A DNA stretch of 64,000 nucleotides from Sordaria brevicollis (Eukaryota > Ascomycota > Sordariomycetes > Sordariales > Sordariaceae): NCBI GenBank assembly GCA_033439795.1, contig JAUTDP010000007.1, positions 2,666,001 through 2,730,000 of the forward strand, in the 5' to 3' direction. Positions 13,640 to 26,500 of the stretch are shown in pieces. The stretch's first letter is position 1; each line of letters opens with the position of its first letter. The notes below the pieces were generated by a model, which ran no database searches, was not told the DNA's origin, and saw nothing but the letters and a program-made list of their open reading frames with translations. The translations under genes were made by a program, and so were the position numbers.

Positions 13640-16560
13640 TAACGATAATAACGATAATAACCGCCGACGTTCGAAACGGCTATTATAGTCCAACGCCCGC
13701 TTAAAAAAGATTAACGCCGAATTTAAAAGCAAAAGAAAATAGAATAAAGGGGATAAAAATAGGAATAGGGATAAGGATAACGAAAGGACCCTAAGAAGAC
13801 CAATACCTACTCAACCCTATATTATTTTTAAGAATAATAATAAAAATAAAAAAACGACCGTTAAATTAAAAAGGAATATTATTATTAACTATACTACTTT
13901 TAATTTAAAGGTTAAACTTAAAATACCCACTCCTTCTTCTTCGACCGCCCCCCTTCCTCAATTATAATCTTAACCTCGTCGTCTTCAATTTAACGTAAGC
14001 GTAAATACGACCAACGGTATAATAAAGAAGGAGGACTACGATGAGTAATAATAAGATTAATAAGACGAAATCGAAATTATTAAAGTAATATTTCGCGCCG
14101 CGCCCTTTCCTCGGTCCCCTCGTATTATTAAAAAATTGCGTAAATTAACTTCGATTCCCCTAACGCCGCTACCGATTCTAAATTTTCTAAATATTTTATT
14201 TATATATAATATTTAATAAGTGGCGGATATATAATTTAATTACCTATCGGTTAAGCCTAATAAATTATTTACCCTCGTTTCGAATAACCGGGTCCCTATC
14301 GAAAGAAATCTTAATAATATTATTAATATTAATAACGATTTTAGTACCCTTAGCCTTACTTTATTAAATCGAATACGAGAAGTCGAAAATAGTATTATAA
14401 ATATTACTTATAACGAATACGAATTCTTAAGTATAAATCCTATTATTTTTATATAATACGTAAATTAATCGGCTAGTATATTAAAAATAATTAGGAATAG
14501 GAAAAGTATAATATTATTCTAATTACGCATTTTATTTAAAAAGGATAACCCAATTATACCGTTTAAGTTTTATAATACCGTTAGAGTATTACGCAACCTA
14601 TTTAAAGAGCCCGTTAAACGGTATTTTATTATAATTATTATTTACCTTCGTATAATTAGGGGATTTTAATAGTAATAAAATATTATTTTTATTATAAGTA
14701 TATTAATACTTTTTAGAATTACTTCTTTTATTAAAAAGTTCGCATAATTATAATTACGGTTATAATTATAATTTCGTTAATTCTCTTCCTTACGCCAATC
14801 CTTTATACCTATTACGCCTATTATCGCCGGTTCTAATACTCCTATTAATAATTTTAAATAATCGACCGTACTTATTAATATTTCTAAATAGTCCATTAAA
14901 TCGAATAAGAAGAAAATTATAATTAATTCGATAGTAAAGGAGTTTATAGCGCGCCGTATATACAATTGTAAAGAAATATACTAAAGTAAAAAACGGGTTA
15001 TTCTAATATATAAAAATTTAAGTAAAGTATAAAGATATAATAAAAGTCGCGAGTATAAAAATTACTATAAAAGTAACGAATATTATTAATATTTTCTTTT
15101 TCCCAATTTAAAATACTATTACCTATTAACCTTAAAAGATTTTATCGATTAGGTATATACTATTATTTATAAGCGCGCTACTATAAATTAACCTCCAACC
15201 TCTATTATAAGGCGTTAATTCGATTCTAAATATAAATCCTTCTCCTTATCCTCCGGTATATAAATAATTTAATAATCGAATTTATAATTATTTTAATAAT
15301 TTCTACTATATAGTATACCGGGGTCGAAGCGCGGTAGCGGTAAGGTAGGATATATATTTATACTTCAAATTTTTAATATTAATCTCCAAAATAGTTACTA
15401 AAGTAATAATAATAATAATACGTTATTAATTACGGCCTTTATAATTTTTATTAACGTTAATAATATAGGTATAAATAATATAAATATAGTAATTAAATTT
15501 ACTTTACCTATTTTATTTACCGCGACTATTATTGCGACTATAATTAATTCCCGCGCTAATAATAATCGAATTAATAATAATAACCCTCTACCCTCCTCCC
15601 CTCTACCTTTATTACTACTAAATAAATTATTAGAGTCCTTTATTACCGATTTTATAAAATAATTAATCTTTCGATATACGCCTAAGATTAATGAAAATTA
15701 GGATTTACGCAATACGCTATTCAATATATAAAAATCCCTTATATCGGGTCGGCTTTCCCTCTACTACGTACGCAACTTCTTTAAATAATAATATTTTGCT
15801 TATAAAATTAATAAGGGTATTTATATAGTAATTAAGAAGGGGATTAAAGAGTTTCTCTATTTCGAAAAGGATTATATTTAATAATCGTCGTTATTACTAC
15901 TATTATTACTACTACCGCCGCCTTTACCGTAAGAGGCTTTAACTCCTAAATAATAAACGTTAATACCCTAAATTATAAACCCTAAATTATTATTATAAAG
16001 TAAACCCTATTTATTTTTTTATTTATAGTATTTTGCTAACCGCCGTTTTTATTAGACTCGTCCCTCCTTTAAAATTCGCTTTAATAAAATATTTATAATT
16101 ACTGCGGCCTACCCCTTATCGAATAAAAATAAAAAAATAACGATAATACTATTTATACTAACTTTATTAACGAAAATAACGATAAGGAAATTAACCTAAA
16201 TAATAGCCCGCGTACCGATTACAACGACGATAAAACTACAATTAAAATTAATAATAATAAACTTTAAGGGATTTTTTTATATAAGAGGGGGATTCTATAC
16301 TTCGATTTATTATTATAAATAATAATACTTTTATACTTCTAATAGTAAATTTAGCACTTTTAACACGTTTAATATATTTTATACCTTACGGGATTTTTTT
16401 TTCGTAATTCGATAACGGTCGACTTTAAATATATTCAAAATAGTATATTTACTATATAAAATAATATCCTTATACGACTATTCCTATCGTTATTAATTTA
16501 TATAATTAATCCCTATATAACGCAACGTAATTTTTTTTACGGTTATCGACGTCGTTATAG
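13640..16560 (+). pseudogene. Unidentified degraded coding region in the left part of the element
   Basis: The plus strand carries long stretches that stay partly open despite RIP. Examples are a basic, Arg/Lys/Asn-rich segment from about 13660 to 13960 and a segment near 15570-15900 reading like ordinary protein (including GRLSLYYVRNFFK). Stops now break every frame. I cannot assign it to a family. It faces the minus-strand transposase, so the element seems to have held two convergent genes. That it was one protein-coding gene is inference. Confidence 0.3.
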
Positions 16561-16659
16561 AATAATACATTTACCTAACGGTAATACCCGCGTATAATAT
16601 CGACCCGCTACCCTACCTCCTTTATAACCCCCTCCAAAAACGCTTTAAACTCTTTATTA

Positions 16660-17290
16660 CTTAACGTATTACCGCTAGCGTATTAATATTACCGTCGTAT
16701 ATAGGCCTTTATATTATTAAAATATACTTCAATAGGATTAAAATCTAATAAATATAGCGGCAAGAACTATAATAATATACCTCTATTATTATATACAATT
16801 TTAATAACGGGGTCCTTATATTATAATATATTATTTATTATTAATATACTATAACGATTAAGGAACGGGTTTATCTTAAATAATACCTCTTCTTCCAATT
16901 AAATAATAAAACCGGTTATATTTATTATTCCCTTATAATATAATACGTTAATAAGGCTATTTATAATTATTACTAACAATAAATAGAACCGTTTCCTTTT
17001 AATAAACGTATTCTTTACGATTAATATTATACCCTTTAGTACCCATCTAATATAACGAATACCATCCTTCTTATTAATACTAAATTCGTTATAAAATACG
17101 TATATTTTTATTAAAAACGTAAAAACCTTCCTCAATTAATTTAACCGCAATAATTCATTACATTAAAAAACTTTATACGCCATCCTCTTATTAATTTATT
17201 TAAAAGCCTTTAATTACTTTAATATAGCGCTCATTAATATATATATATCCATTTCAATAGCTAAATAATATTATATTTCATCGAAGTATA
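16660..17290 (-). pseudogene. Degraded DDE_3-type (IS630/mariner) transposase
   Basis: Despite stops and frameshifts, the minus strand shows the order of motifs of fungal mariner-like DDE transposases. NELLRLN and a YNEFSINKKDG block (about 17090) stand for the usual DES-x-N-x-RTG region. ILIINNI (about 16835) stands for the VMDNA region. LPLYLLDFNPIEVYFNNIKAYIRR (about 16757-16685) corresponds to the C-terminal LPPYSPDFNPIE block. The first two catalytic aspartates now read Asn (codons at 17090-17088 and 16835-16833), as expected from G-to-A changes on this strand, while the glutamate at 16730-16728 is kept. The protein would bind the inverted repeats and move the element. It is clearly dead. 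Confidence 0.8.
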
Positions 17291-17712
17291 AATCGAACTT
17301 ATAACGAAGGAGTTCGAAAACTTCCTATACGACTAATAATTAAATACTATATTAAAGTATTTAAAATTTATAATTATTATTCACCTCTATAACCGTTAAC
17401 GTTAATATTATTATATTATATTTCGAATTACTTTAGGGGTATAATTTGCTAATAATATCGAAGTTTCGTTTTAACCTCTAAATTTAACGCTCGTTTATAC
17501 TAACGGATTACGCGATTTAACGTAAATGCTCACTAACTATTAATATTATATAAATACTTTAACGCTGCCTCTTATTATTACGTATTTTTATAGCTATACC
17601 GATTATATATCGCGAGAGCTTCAAAATCCGACCAAAACCAGTAGATTTGGCAGTAAAACCGCGGAGATATTCAACTTTTACGATTCACGATGTCTATTTT
17701 AATGTGGTATTA

Positions 17713-17768
17713 TATAAAGGGGGGTGCCCGTGCAAAGTGGGGACTGACACCTCGATTTCAACACACAG
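17713..17768 (-). repeat. Right terminal inverted repeat
   Basis: Inverted partner of 13343-13398 with one mismatch in 56 bp. It lies just outside the AT-rich interior and keeps normal GC content. The next bases outward, TGTGCA, do not match the other flank beyond the first two. Confidence 0.93.
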
Positions 17769-20612
17769 TGTGCAATCTTGCTTGGACCCGCATCGAAGCA
17801 TACACAGTAGTGACAATGGCACGGTGCTTCTGCCATATCGAATCGGCCGACTGCGTGGTCTTGCCGATGCGGACCGGCTTCTGGAGTTCCCTTTTGAAGA
17901 CGAAGGTGACTTCCGCTCACACCTCAACAAATAGGAGACGCTTTCCCCCTCGAGTTCGCCTGCCTGGAAGAAGGAAAGGGTAAGGTAGCTCGCGAGGCCG
18001 TTCTAGTTTGTCCGCTTGACTTTACCATTTTAGTGTCCCTGGGAGCTACTCTCTAGCAACTTGTAAGAACGATACCTGTATTCAGCATGTCTTTGAGCCA
18101 GGAATGAGACGACCGGGAGGTATAGCAGCTAGGGTCGAGGGGAATTTGGAAGTGACAGCGGCATGCCGGCGGGCGTACAGTAAACCATATGGAGGTCGGC
18201 AACGTGTAGAGAAATGCAGCTCATAGCATGGCGTCTGAAGTTCAGCTGAGGTCAAGTGTCCATGTACCTGCTTGAAGAGTCGGCCTCGTTGGTCTCCAGG
18301 TAGGATGCGATGATTCCGGATGAAGGTGGGTGTGGACTGGTGCAAAATGCGAGAGCGGAAATTGGAGCTGAGGTCACACAATTCTTTTTCCTCAACCCAG
18401 GGGCAACTTGGAAATTGGAGCTTGGACGAACTGGAGGGAAAGTCCAAACAAGGGACGGGTAGCACCTGTCTTGCCAGGAAGTGTACCTAGAGGCGGTCGT
18501 CAAAGCCGCCTGGATGGGCCGGCACGCCGGGTGATTGAGGTTGGAGTGGAGGGTACCTCTAGTGAAGTTGGATCATAAGGAAGTCTGAGAAACTACCTCT
18601 AGGGCACCGACCCGCCCTGCCGCCCCGCCCCGCCCGCCCGGCGCACCCACACCTCACCCCAGACCCGCCGCTCTGCTGCCAATACCGTCCGGGTACCTAT
18701 TTGTGACTTTTTACGCCAAGACGGTCGGGCCAAGGGTAGTAAGACATGCCGTCGTTGAAAGGAGCCGCACTGAGGTGAGACAGCAAACAACCTCAAACAT
18801 CACACCTCGCGGTGCCTGTGCGTGGCTTGATGTATGTATGTGTGCTGTAGCTTGACAACTCCATCGGGAGAAGGCATAGGAGTTTGGTGCTTGTTTGGCT
18901 TATATTGCGCCGACTTGAGACGACAACCCACCCTCCATCATCTTATTTTTGCGCGCGGAAGATGCCATCTTTTCCGTTCATTCCGGCTTCGTTCTTTGCT
19001 CGTGCAATTTCGGAGCACATGGTCCAAATTCACATAGCTAGCAACCCATTAGCATCGCAGAGCGGCAAAACAACAGACGCCAGCCTATCATTTCGGTAGG
19101 CGAATTCTCCGTGCAGTTCCCAAAAGTGCCTCTCTTGCTGTTTTGGGGTGTGATGAAGTGACCAAAGGCGAGCAAGGGTTACCATGATGGACTTTCATGG
19201 ACCAGGTCGACGGGGAAGTGTGATCCGCATGCCCCGTCAGCGGGCAACCTACAGAGGGCCCACCCATCTGGTTCGACTGCTGTCGTTGTTGTTGAGCCCA
19301 GCCCGGACTTTGGGGCGGCTGTAAGATACTTTGTCAGGGTGTACAGGTCATTACGATACGGCTTACATACGAAAATAACCCAGATATATACCAACAATAC
19401 CTTTCAATACCATATCTCTGCTGCGCAGGTAGTTGTAAACCTTCAACACCGTCATCGTTGCTGGAGGACGTCAAACGGCACCAACAAGTCTGATAGATAT
19501 CTGCCAGGTGCAAAAGAAATGGGAGGGATCCCAGCGTCATCGCAGCATTGTCATCCGTCTTTGGACAAGTGGTGACACACATCACAGTTGCGCCTGCATT
19601 CGTTGAAGCCCACAGCGGCAAGAAAGGTGCAGGGTTGCAGACCGAGTCCTGCGAGCAACACAGGCGTGTCAAGCTCGCGCAGCCAATAAACGAGGACGAA
19701 CCACATCTTCTCATGGTAGCTTCCGTCTACGACGTTAAGCACTGACTACCATAATAGAAGGAACAAAATGTAGAGGAGTATTTTCTTTAACCTACCTAGG
19801 TAGGCAAGTAACATCCTTTTTGTTGTCTCCGGCATGCCGACACGATTGGGCCTCAATCGGGGATAGAGAAAGCCTAAACAAAATTCAAAGCAACGCTTCT
19901 TCCAAATCTGAATCAAATGACGCTTCCAAATGGATAGATATCAATCGAGAAAATGCCTGTCTGCAAACTCATTTATCGCCCTGTCCTCGCCCCGACTCCT
20001 GTTACTACTTATCGAACGCGCATTCTGTCCTCTTCCTGGCCAAGGGAAGCTTGTCATTCTTGACCCATGCCTTAACCCATGCCAACTTAAAGTCCAACCA
20101 AAACATCGTCACGCACACCCTCTCAAACCGGTTGGCTCATTCGGTCGAGGAAAGGCAGAAAATGACCAGGGTATGTCAGGGCAGGAAAACAAAAACGCCA
20201 CCCCGACCCTTCTCTTTCCCTCTTTTTTTCTTCTCGATGCGCCTCATCTCTCCAACACACACACGAGGGCGTCCGCCCAACGACCGCCGGTCATGCCTTC
20301 CTTCTAGTTCTGCGGCCTGTGAGTGCGCTGTGGTCTGCGTTCTTTCCCTGCGTCCGTCTCTTTCTGGAATCGGCCCAGCCCCCAGCCCCAACAAATATGA
20401 TCCATCCATTCAGCCATCACACCGAAACAGCCTCCTGAATTTCCTCCTTCGGCTCACTTGCAGACGAGTCGACCTGCAACAAACTTGGTACCAACTCGTC
20501 GAGAAAATGCAATGGTACACGACAACAGTCGAGCCACCACCCGCTCGTTGAGTCATTTGCCAACCAGCATAGGTAGGAGCACCATCGCCGGCATCCATCG
20601 ATCTAGGCGATT
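17769..20612. other. Intergenic, no supported gene
   Basis: Normal-GC DNA between the transposon and the 3' end of the zinc-cluster gene. A 243-codon ORF at 19820-20551 (+) is Ser/Pro/Arg-rich and lies antisense to the regulator's downstream region; I see no domain and do not call it. Notable small items are a GC-rich C-tract near 18608-18650, TACCTCTAG at 18554 and 18594, and a perfect 14-bp palindrome CCTACCTAGGTAGG at 19791-19804. Confidence 0.55.
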
Positions 20613-23523
20613 CTAGGCCATTACTCGAGGTTGCCAGTTTGGCTCATAAAGCTGACTGACATAGTAGTACTGGTCCTCGTACTCCTCTCTCGCCAATACC
20701 CGTTCCCAATCTGCTTCTGTTTCAGAAAAAAAAACGAGAAAATATGGGTTAGCCACCTACTTGCTCCCAACATATCTTGCTTGCTTGGTGTTTCAAGGTT
20801 TGTGCATGACACAAGGTTACAACTTACTTTGTTCCGCTACCAACTGCCGAGTTTCGCGCACGAATCGCATGGCGTCGTCGTCAAGTTCCGCCAGGCTCTG
20901 GAGATCTGGATCCTTGCATTCGGCGGAGAATGGGTAGATCGCCCGGTTGCAATAATGGAAGTAGGCCAGAAGCGTATTCGCTCCTATTTTTGAGGGGTTT
21001 TCGTCAGTCAGCAGTCAAATGACTCGCCTGCCTGTCAATCACGCATTGCATGGCCACATGGCACAATAACCCACGAACAAGGAAACCCGAAACACGTTGC
21101 GGGCGGCGGCCGCCCCAAATCACAACAACACCTGCGCAGCTGGAGGTCTAGATTTGTCGAAGTTCGTGGATTTTGTGGGTAGGTAAAAGGTAAGGAAACT
21201 CACCAATGTTGTACTCTCTGACGCTGTCTTCCCTGGCAAATCGTCTCCCCATGTTGTGCTTTTTGGCGTAATCTGCATCGTGCTTGGTGATGAGGGCGAT
21301 GTTGTGTAACAGGATAAACGTCACCAGGTACGTGGTAAGCCATGTTCTCTGCTTCTTCTCCTGGGTCATCTTCTGCAGCTCCTCCAGCGTGTCCCGGCGA
21401 AGCTGGGGCTGGACCTGGTGGATCAGGATGGAGTCGATCTGCGCTCCCATGACCGGGGGCAGCGGGATCTTGCCGCACAACGGGCTGTCCGGGTCATCGA
21501 TGATATCTTTCGGCATGCCCAGCCTCTCCTCCCCGACAATCTCAAATGATTTGGTCGTCAGCCTTACCGACATCCAGAGATCGAGCGTGCTCTTGATCAG
21601 CCTCCGTTCGGTTTCGTGCGTGGACGGGTCCTGCATAACCTTGAGCGCAAGGAAGTATGTACGTTGGAGAAGCTTCTGCTTGCGAAGCAGGAAAGTGCAG
21701 CAGTTTCCGAGAGCCCGTTTGATGTACTCGTTGAACGAGGTCTTGGCGGATTCCATGTCGACGATAGCAAAGGCCGGAACCCTGGCTCGCTTCACCTCGC
21801 CGTTCTTGGAAACCCACTTCCTGTATAAGCTGTCTCCGGGCTGCGGTTCGAACTGACGGACCTGGAGCTCGATCCATTTGCCGGTATACCCCTCAGTGAC
21901 TCTGATCGTCCTTACTTCGGAAGAGGCCCAGTTTCCAATGTCGTCTACCACGCTGTCTTTCCAGCGCTCGGTCCATTTGTGGTCTTTTACCTGGCCAGGC
22001 TTGAACAGCTTGACATCCATGATCTTCCAACGAAGACAGTTCAGCCGGTAGATCTTGTTGGTGTTGGCCGCAATCTTCTTGCATCCCAGGCAGGGTCCTT
22101 TCTCATCTTCAGGATCGAGGTTGCACTACATAAGCAGGGACTTGAATGTCAGCATGAGGCGGTCCAATTACTGATAGAAACACAAGAATGGAAACTGACC
22201 CGAATTCGCTGCATTCGGCACCTGATACAGCTTCCAATCTTCCTTGTGTGAGCTGTCTGTTCACGCTGGTCGTGGTTCTTAAAGGGGCCACGTCTGGCCG
22301 AGATCGTTCTTGAATGGGGAAACATGTCAAATGCTGCCGTTGATCGCTGTTGCATTTCGTATCTCATTGGATCATTCTTCACCCCGAACGGTGGCTCTCC
22401 GACATAACCTTGAGGATGATGTATACCCGGCATCCCCCCGGCCCGTCCATACACTGAAGGGTCCAGTTCTGCTGCTGCATAGTTGCTTGACATGAGTGAC
22501 GTTACCGTGGGACTCATAAGATGCGGCTGGGGCGGTCGAACCCCGGCACCCGTCACTGCCGCTGAGCGAGAGGTGTCGGGCGTACCGTCGTAGTTATTGA
22601 CGATTGGCGAAGCGGTGGGGTAAATCATCTCCTCCCTGTTCACCAAAGGCTGCGCTCCCGTTAGTGGAGTTGGCTGAAGTGGCGGGTAACTGGCCAAGAA
22701 GGGGTCCCCAATCTCCGGATGGTCACCACCATTGCCCCCTGCGAATAGTGATATCGGATCTGAGGGCACAGATGCTGAGCTCATCGAGACTGTAGTGGTG
22801 GTAGGCTGAAAGGATGCCACGCCATCCACCATGGCTGGTCTGATACCGCCATACTCATGTTGTGTGGTAGGTGGAAGGGGTGAATATTCTGGAGACACGG
22901 TCAGTTCCTGCCCCTGTGGTTTTACCGTCTCTGCCACTAAGTACACTTGTTCTTTACATACCTGAAGGACCGATAAAGCTTGAGAATGGCTGACACAAGT
23001 AGTCCCCAAGACAGCTTGCTAATGGCCCGCTACCCCAACCTGACGGGAAACAGCCAGGCTCAGCAGCAGCAAAAGCAGGGAAAGATTTGCGGGACTCATG
23101 GTTGAGATCATGATTTGATCGCCCGCCGGGTGGTGGTGGCTTCTCCTGACCCTCTTCATGTGCTCCAGATGGATCATCTGTATACGGTGTTGACATGGCA
23201 AAGGATGAGCTTTCAAGACGTGGCCTCTTATGCGAGTGGGACTGCAACTGGGTGAGTTCCAGAAGAGTGCCAACTGGGACGTCGAGGCTTGGTGCGGCTC
23301 TCTCAAGCAACTGTCGCTGATGTTCCGGACGATGCAGGTTCAACAGGTCATGGAGAGATACTGTAATAGTCACCTCGATGTTGGGGGCCTGCCGAAGTAT
23401 ATACTGATTATTGTTGACCGGCAGCAGATGGTTGTTGAGCTGTTGCGGCAGGGGCGGGGTCTCAAAACACCCGGGCGGCGAGGATCGATGGGGAGGAGGA
23501 GGAGGAGGAAATTCCTGGAGCAC
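20613..23523 (-). CDS. Zn(II)2Cys6 transcription factor
   Basis: Five exons: 23523-22962, 22888-22200, 22125-21204, 20983-20828 and 20716-20613, giving 810 residues; introns are 73, 74, 220 and 111 bp. A proline-rich N-terminus is followed by about 300 low-complexity residues. The zinc cluster then spans residues 408-447 (GSCIRCRMQRIRCNLDPE), with its coding sequence split by an intron exactly before the third cysteine. The C-terminal half holds the fungal regulatory region, ending in NTLLAYFHYCNRAIYPFS and YYYVSQLYEPNWQPR. Such factors bind CGG-containing sites as nuclear regulators; the target genes are unknown. Cysteine spacing is x2, x6, x10, x2, x14, the last gap longer than the textbook 6-8. 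The first ATG gives a Pro-rich leader; M110 (23196) is an alternative start. Confidence 0.87.
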
Positions 23524-26500
23524 TTGCTCGACAGGCGATTGCTCGGGGCAGTAAACCCGGCGCTTCCTTAAATTAGGGTTCTATACACGCATCATCAATT
23601 TCACCGCACATCGGAAGAACAAAAAGGGCAGCTGAGAGAATGGGGCGCGCTCAAAGAGGAGATGCGTCAGGACCGGTGAGGCAGGTCATGACAGGCATGG
23701 GGAATCGGGGAGGAGGACTAGTGTAGGGGTATGGGTTAGATGACCCGAGAAGGGAAAGGGTGTGGAGGTGTATGTAATGTATGTGTGTGCGAATGTGATG
23801 GGGAGTGTAAGATGGGAAAACACTCAGACGGTCTAAGCTAGCAGGGCCACAAGGAAGGAGGATCAGACATGGAGATCTTCATTCTGGGGCCATGCAGCCT
23901 GCCGCGAACCGAAAGAAAAGAAACTGGGTCTCTTACCATGGTGGATGAATGAAACTGTGGAGGTATGTCTGACAGAGCGAGAGACACGGGCGAACGAGGA
24001 TGGGTGGATGTACTCTGTCGAAAGGTACCGCCGCCGGTTGTACCGTATTAGGTAAGGTAGAGGTGGAATAGAAGCACGGTGGAAACAAATGACATCCAGC
24101 ACTATAGCACCCCGGTACCGCAAGCATAGACTCTCCAAGCAGGCAAGGAGAAGACCACACTTCAGTACCAAGGTGCACCTCGGGGGTCGTTGGGGACTGA
24201 AATGAGGTTGCGGAGACCGGGCGTGCTCACAGGAGCGCCATCGCCCCGGACAGAGCAGGCCGTAGCGATGAATCAATGGAGAGCTGCAGATAGCGTGACC
24301 AAGAGGAGCGAAGAGTGCAGCTGCGGGTGTCAGAACCGGTAAACCTTTGAAGGGTAGAATGAGGGAGGGGTGAGAGGAGAGAGGGAAGGCAGATGGTGAG
24401 GAGTGGAGGTGCCGGTGAGGAACCGGGAGGGTAAAGCAACCTTGAAGCGAGCTTTCTGTGGACGGTAGCACAGATTGCTCGCTCGAGTACCGCCAACCCG
24501 ACGCCTGATTTGCCCGAGTAACCAAACGCTCTTCTTCCCCGGCTTTCTTTGGCCTGCCACCACAAAGCCAGGTGCTGCCGCGAAAAAGGCCAATCTTGTG
24601 CGGAACTTGGACAGTTCGACGGAGGCGAGTGGCCAAGCCTGTGAGCCGACGACACCCAGGCAAGAGAGATGTCCAACAGGACAGACACAGGTTTCGGCAG
24701 CGAGATATGCAGCCAAACTCGATCCGAACTGATGTCCGGTTCCCAGTACTGGTTCGAGCGACGAATGTAGGCGGAGGTAAAGTCCCGAAGTAAGCAGACG
24801 GGATAAATCAGTGACCCCGCAGGCGTAGGCAGGTTGGGATCTGACAACAGTAGACCAAGACGATGTCTGCGGTGGCCGTGAGGTGAAAATTGGCCGGTGA
24901 AGCTGCTATGCTGTGGTGTTCCAACCTAGAAACGGCTTGGCGGCAGGACGGTGAGGAACGGACGAGGACCTCAGAGAGGAGAAGTCGCCAACTGATGTTT
25001 CGGGTATTACCTCTACTGTGTCGGGTAGCAGGTAGCCAGGCAGTGGCAGATGTGAGGAAAGGTACTTGGGCGGAACCCTTTTTGGCGCCCAGGGCGGCTT
25101 GTCTCACGGGCGCAGACCGAGCTGGATCCCCAGGCTTAATTGCAATGTCGTCCGGTGGAGAACCAAGAGTCGGCGGCGGCGGGTTTCCCAGGTTGAATGG
25201 ACGCCTTTGTCTCGTAGTGGCAGCGAGGGATGAAATCGGTGAAGGTTTGTAGGAGATGAAGGGGAGAAGAGAGATTCACCGGTCGTGGGGAAAACGCGAG
25301 CTGACCACGTTTTTCTGGCGCTCGGCAGAACCAACCTGCTTCCCGGCACGACCTACGGTACGGGATAGGCAAGATCGGTGGGACAGCTTAGATGATCCCG
25401 GGCTGGGGCCTATCTACAGTAAGAATGGGAGAGAAGCGTAATCGGTAGATGGGACTGGAAGGAAAGGAAAACCGGAGTCGAGCGGAATAAAGCCCTCCAT
25501 GGAAGGCAACCCGGCGCCCATGTTCCAGGTTGCGCAAAGGCCGTTGGACGTTGCAGAGAGCGAGGTCTGTATGGGTGTAGTACTTGATGGGGTAAGGCAC
25601 CATTAACATGGGCACCGACAGTCCGACGCTACCTCTAGGTAGCAACGCGCCCAGGGTCCTGGACCTGACGATGTGGCTCTCAGACACTTTGTTCCGCCAT
25701 GCCTCCTGTTCATCTCACCACTCCCTCACAACAAAGAAGCTTGCTCATCTTTTAGCTTTCTGCGCATCTGTCGCACAAGGTGGGATCGTCTCCCCATTCC
25801 AGGACAACCATTCTCCGAAGACCGTCGCCGGTGGCTGTAGCCATTCGGTGCCTCGGTTTCGTTGATATTCTCCAGAGGCAGGAAGCCGAGAAGGACCGGT
25901 TCGAGGTTGAGGGGCGTATATAAGAGGTGCTATATGCCTCATCTTTGCAACATCCATCTAACGGAGCACAAAAGAAACCCCAGCATGTGGTTTAGGTACT
26001 TGATTACAGAAGAGCCTCGAGATGACCTTTTTTTTTTTTCTCTGTTGCAAACGATCAACAAGTGTGTCATGGCACCCCCCTGGCTGGGCTAGGGTGGTTG
26101 CTGGGAGTCACCTCAGCGCTAGCTTCATGCAGGAAACAGGATGTCTTGCACCAGAATCTCTCAGAAATGTTTCCTTCCAGGCCTTTTCTAGCCAAGCACC
26201 CAGTCCAGGGCACAGCGGGCGAAGATTGAGGATCCAGTATCGTGTAGATCTTAGAATGCTTCTATGCGTCCCGAGCACTCCGCCAGGCTATCGGCCATAC
26301 TCGGTTTTTGTGGACGAGGCAGATGATGATGATAATGATGATAAGGCGCAAGAAGACCGTCGGATCCTGCCGAGAATATTTTTTTGAAGGTAACATGGCC
26401 TTCAATGCATGAACAGCTGACCGACCACTCGCAAATCGGTTGGAAATAGCAGCCTCGATCTGCGATTAGTCACCACATAACGTAGGTCGCAATCGCATCA

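Larger units (their letters stand above)
13343..17768. mobile_element. RIP-degraded TIR DNA transposon, mariner/IS630-like, 4.4 kb
   Basis: Two 56-bp terminal inverted repeats, 13343-13398 and 17713-17768, match at 55 of 56 positions; both begin CTGTGTGTTGAAATCGAGG when read inward. Between them the DNA is strongly AT-rich with stops in all frames, typical of RIP. A degraded DDE transposase is readable on the minus strand near the right end. The flanks both show TG directly next to the repeats, not the TA duplication expected of a Tc1/mariner insertion, so the exact boundary or target duplication is uncertain. At 4426 bp the element is larger than ordinary mariner relatives, which are usually 1.3-2.5 kb. 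Confidence 0.85.

Noticed and set aside
13320..17782. ATCTTGCT on both sides of the large element as a target duplication
   Set aside because: The two copies lie at unequal distances from the inverted repeats (15 and 6 bp), so they are not a duplication made on insertion.
19820..20551. 243-codon ORF on the plus strand
   Set aside because: Low-complexity Ser/Pro/Arg text, no domain, no start context that stands out, and it lies in the 3' flank antisense to the zinc-cluster gene.
23863..24847. Two overlapping minus-strand ORFs of 266 and 206 codons
   Set aside because: They use different frames over the same DNA, lack motifs and look like chance ORFs in GC-rich promoter sequence.
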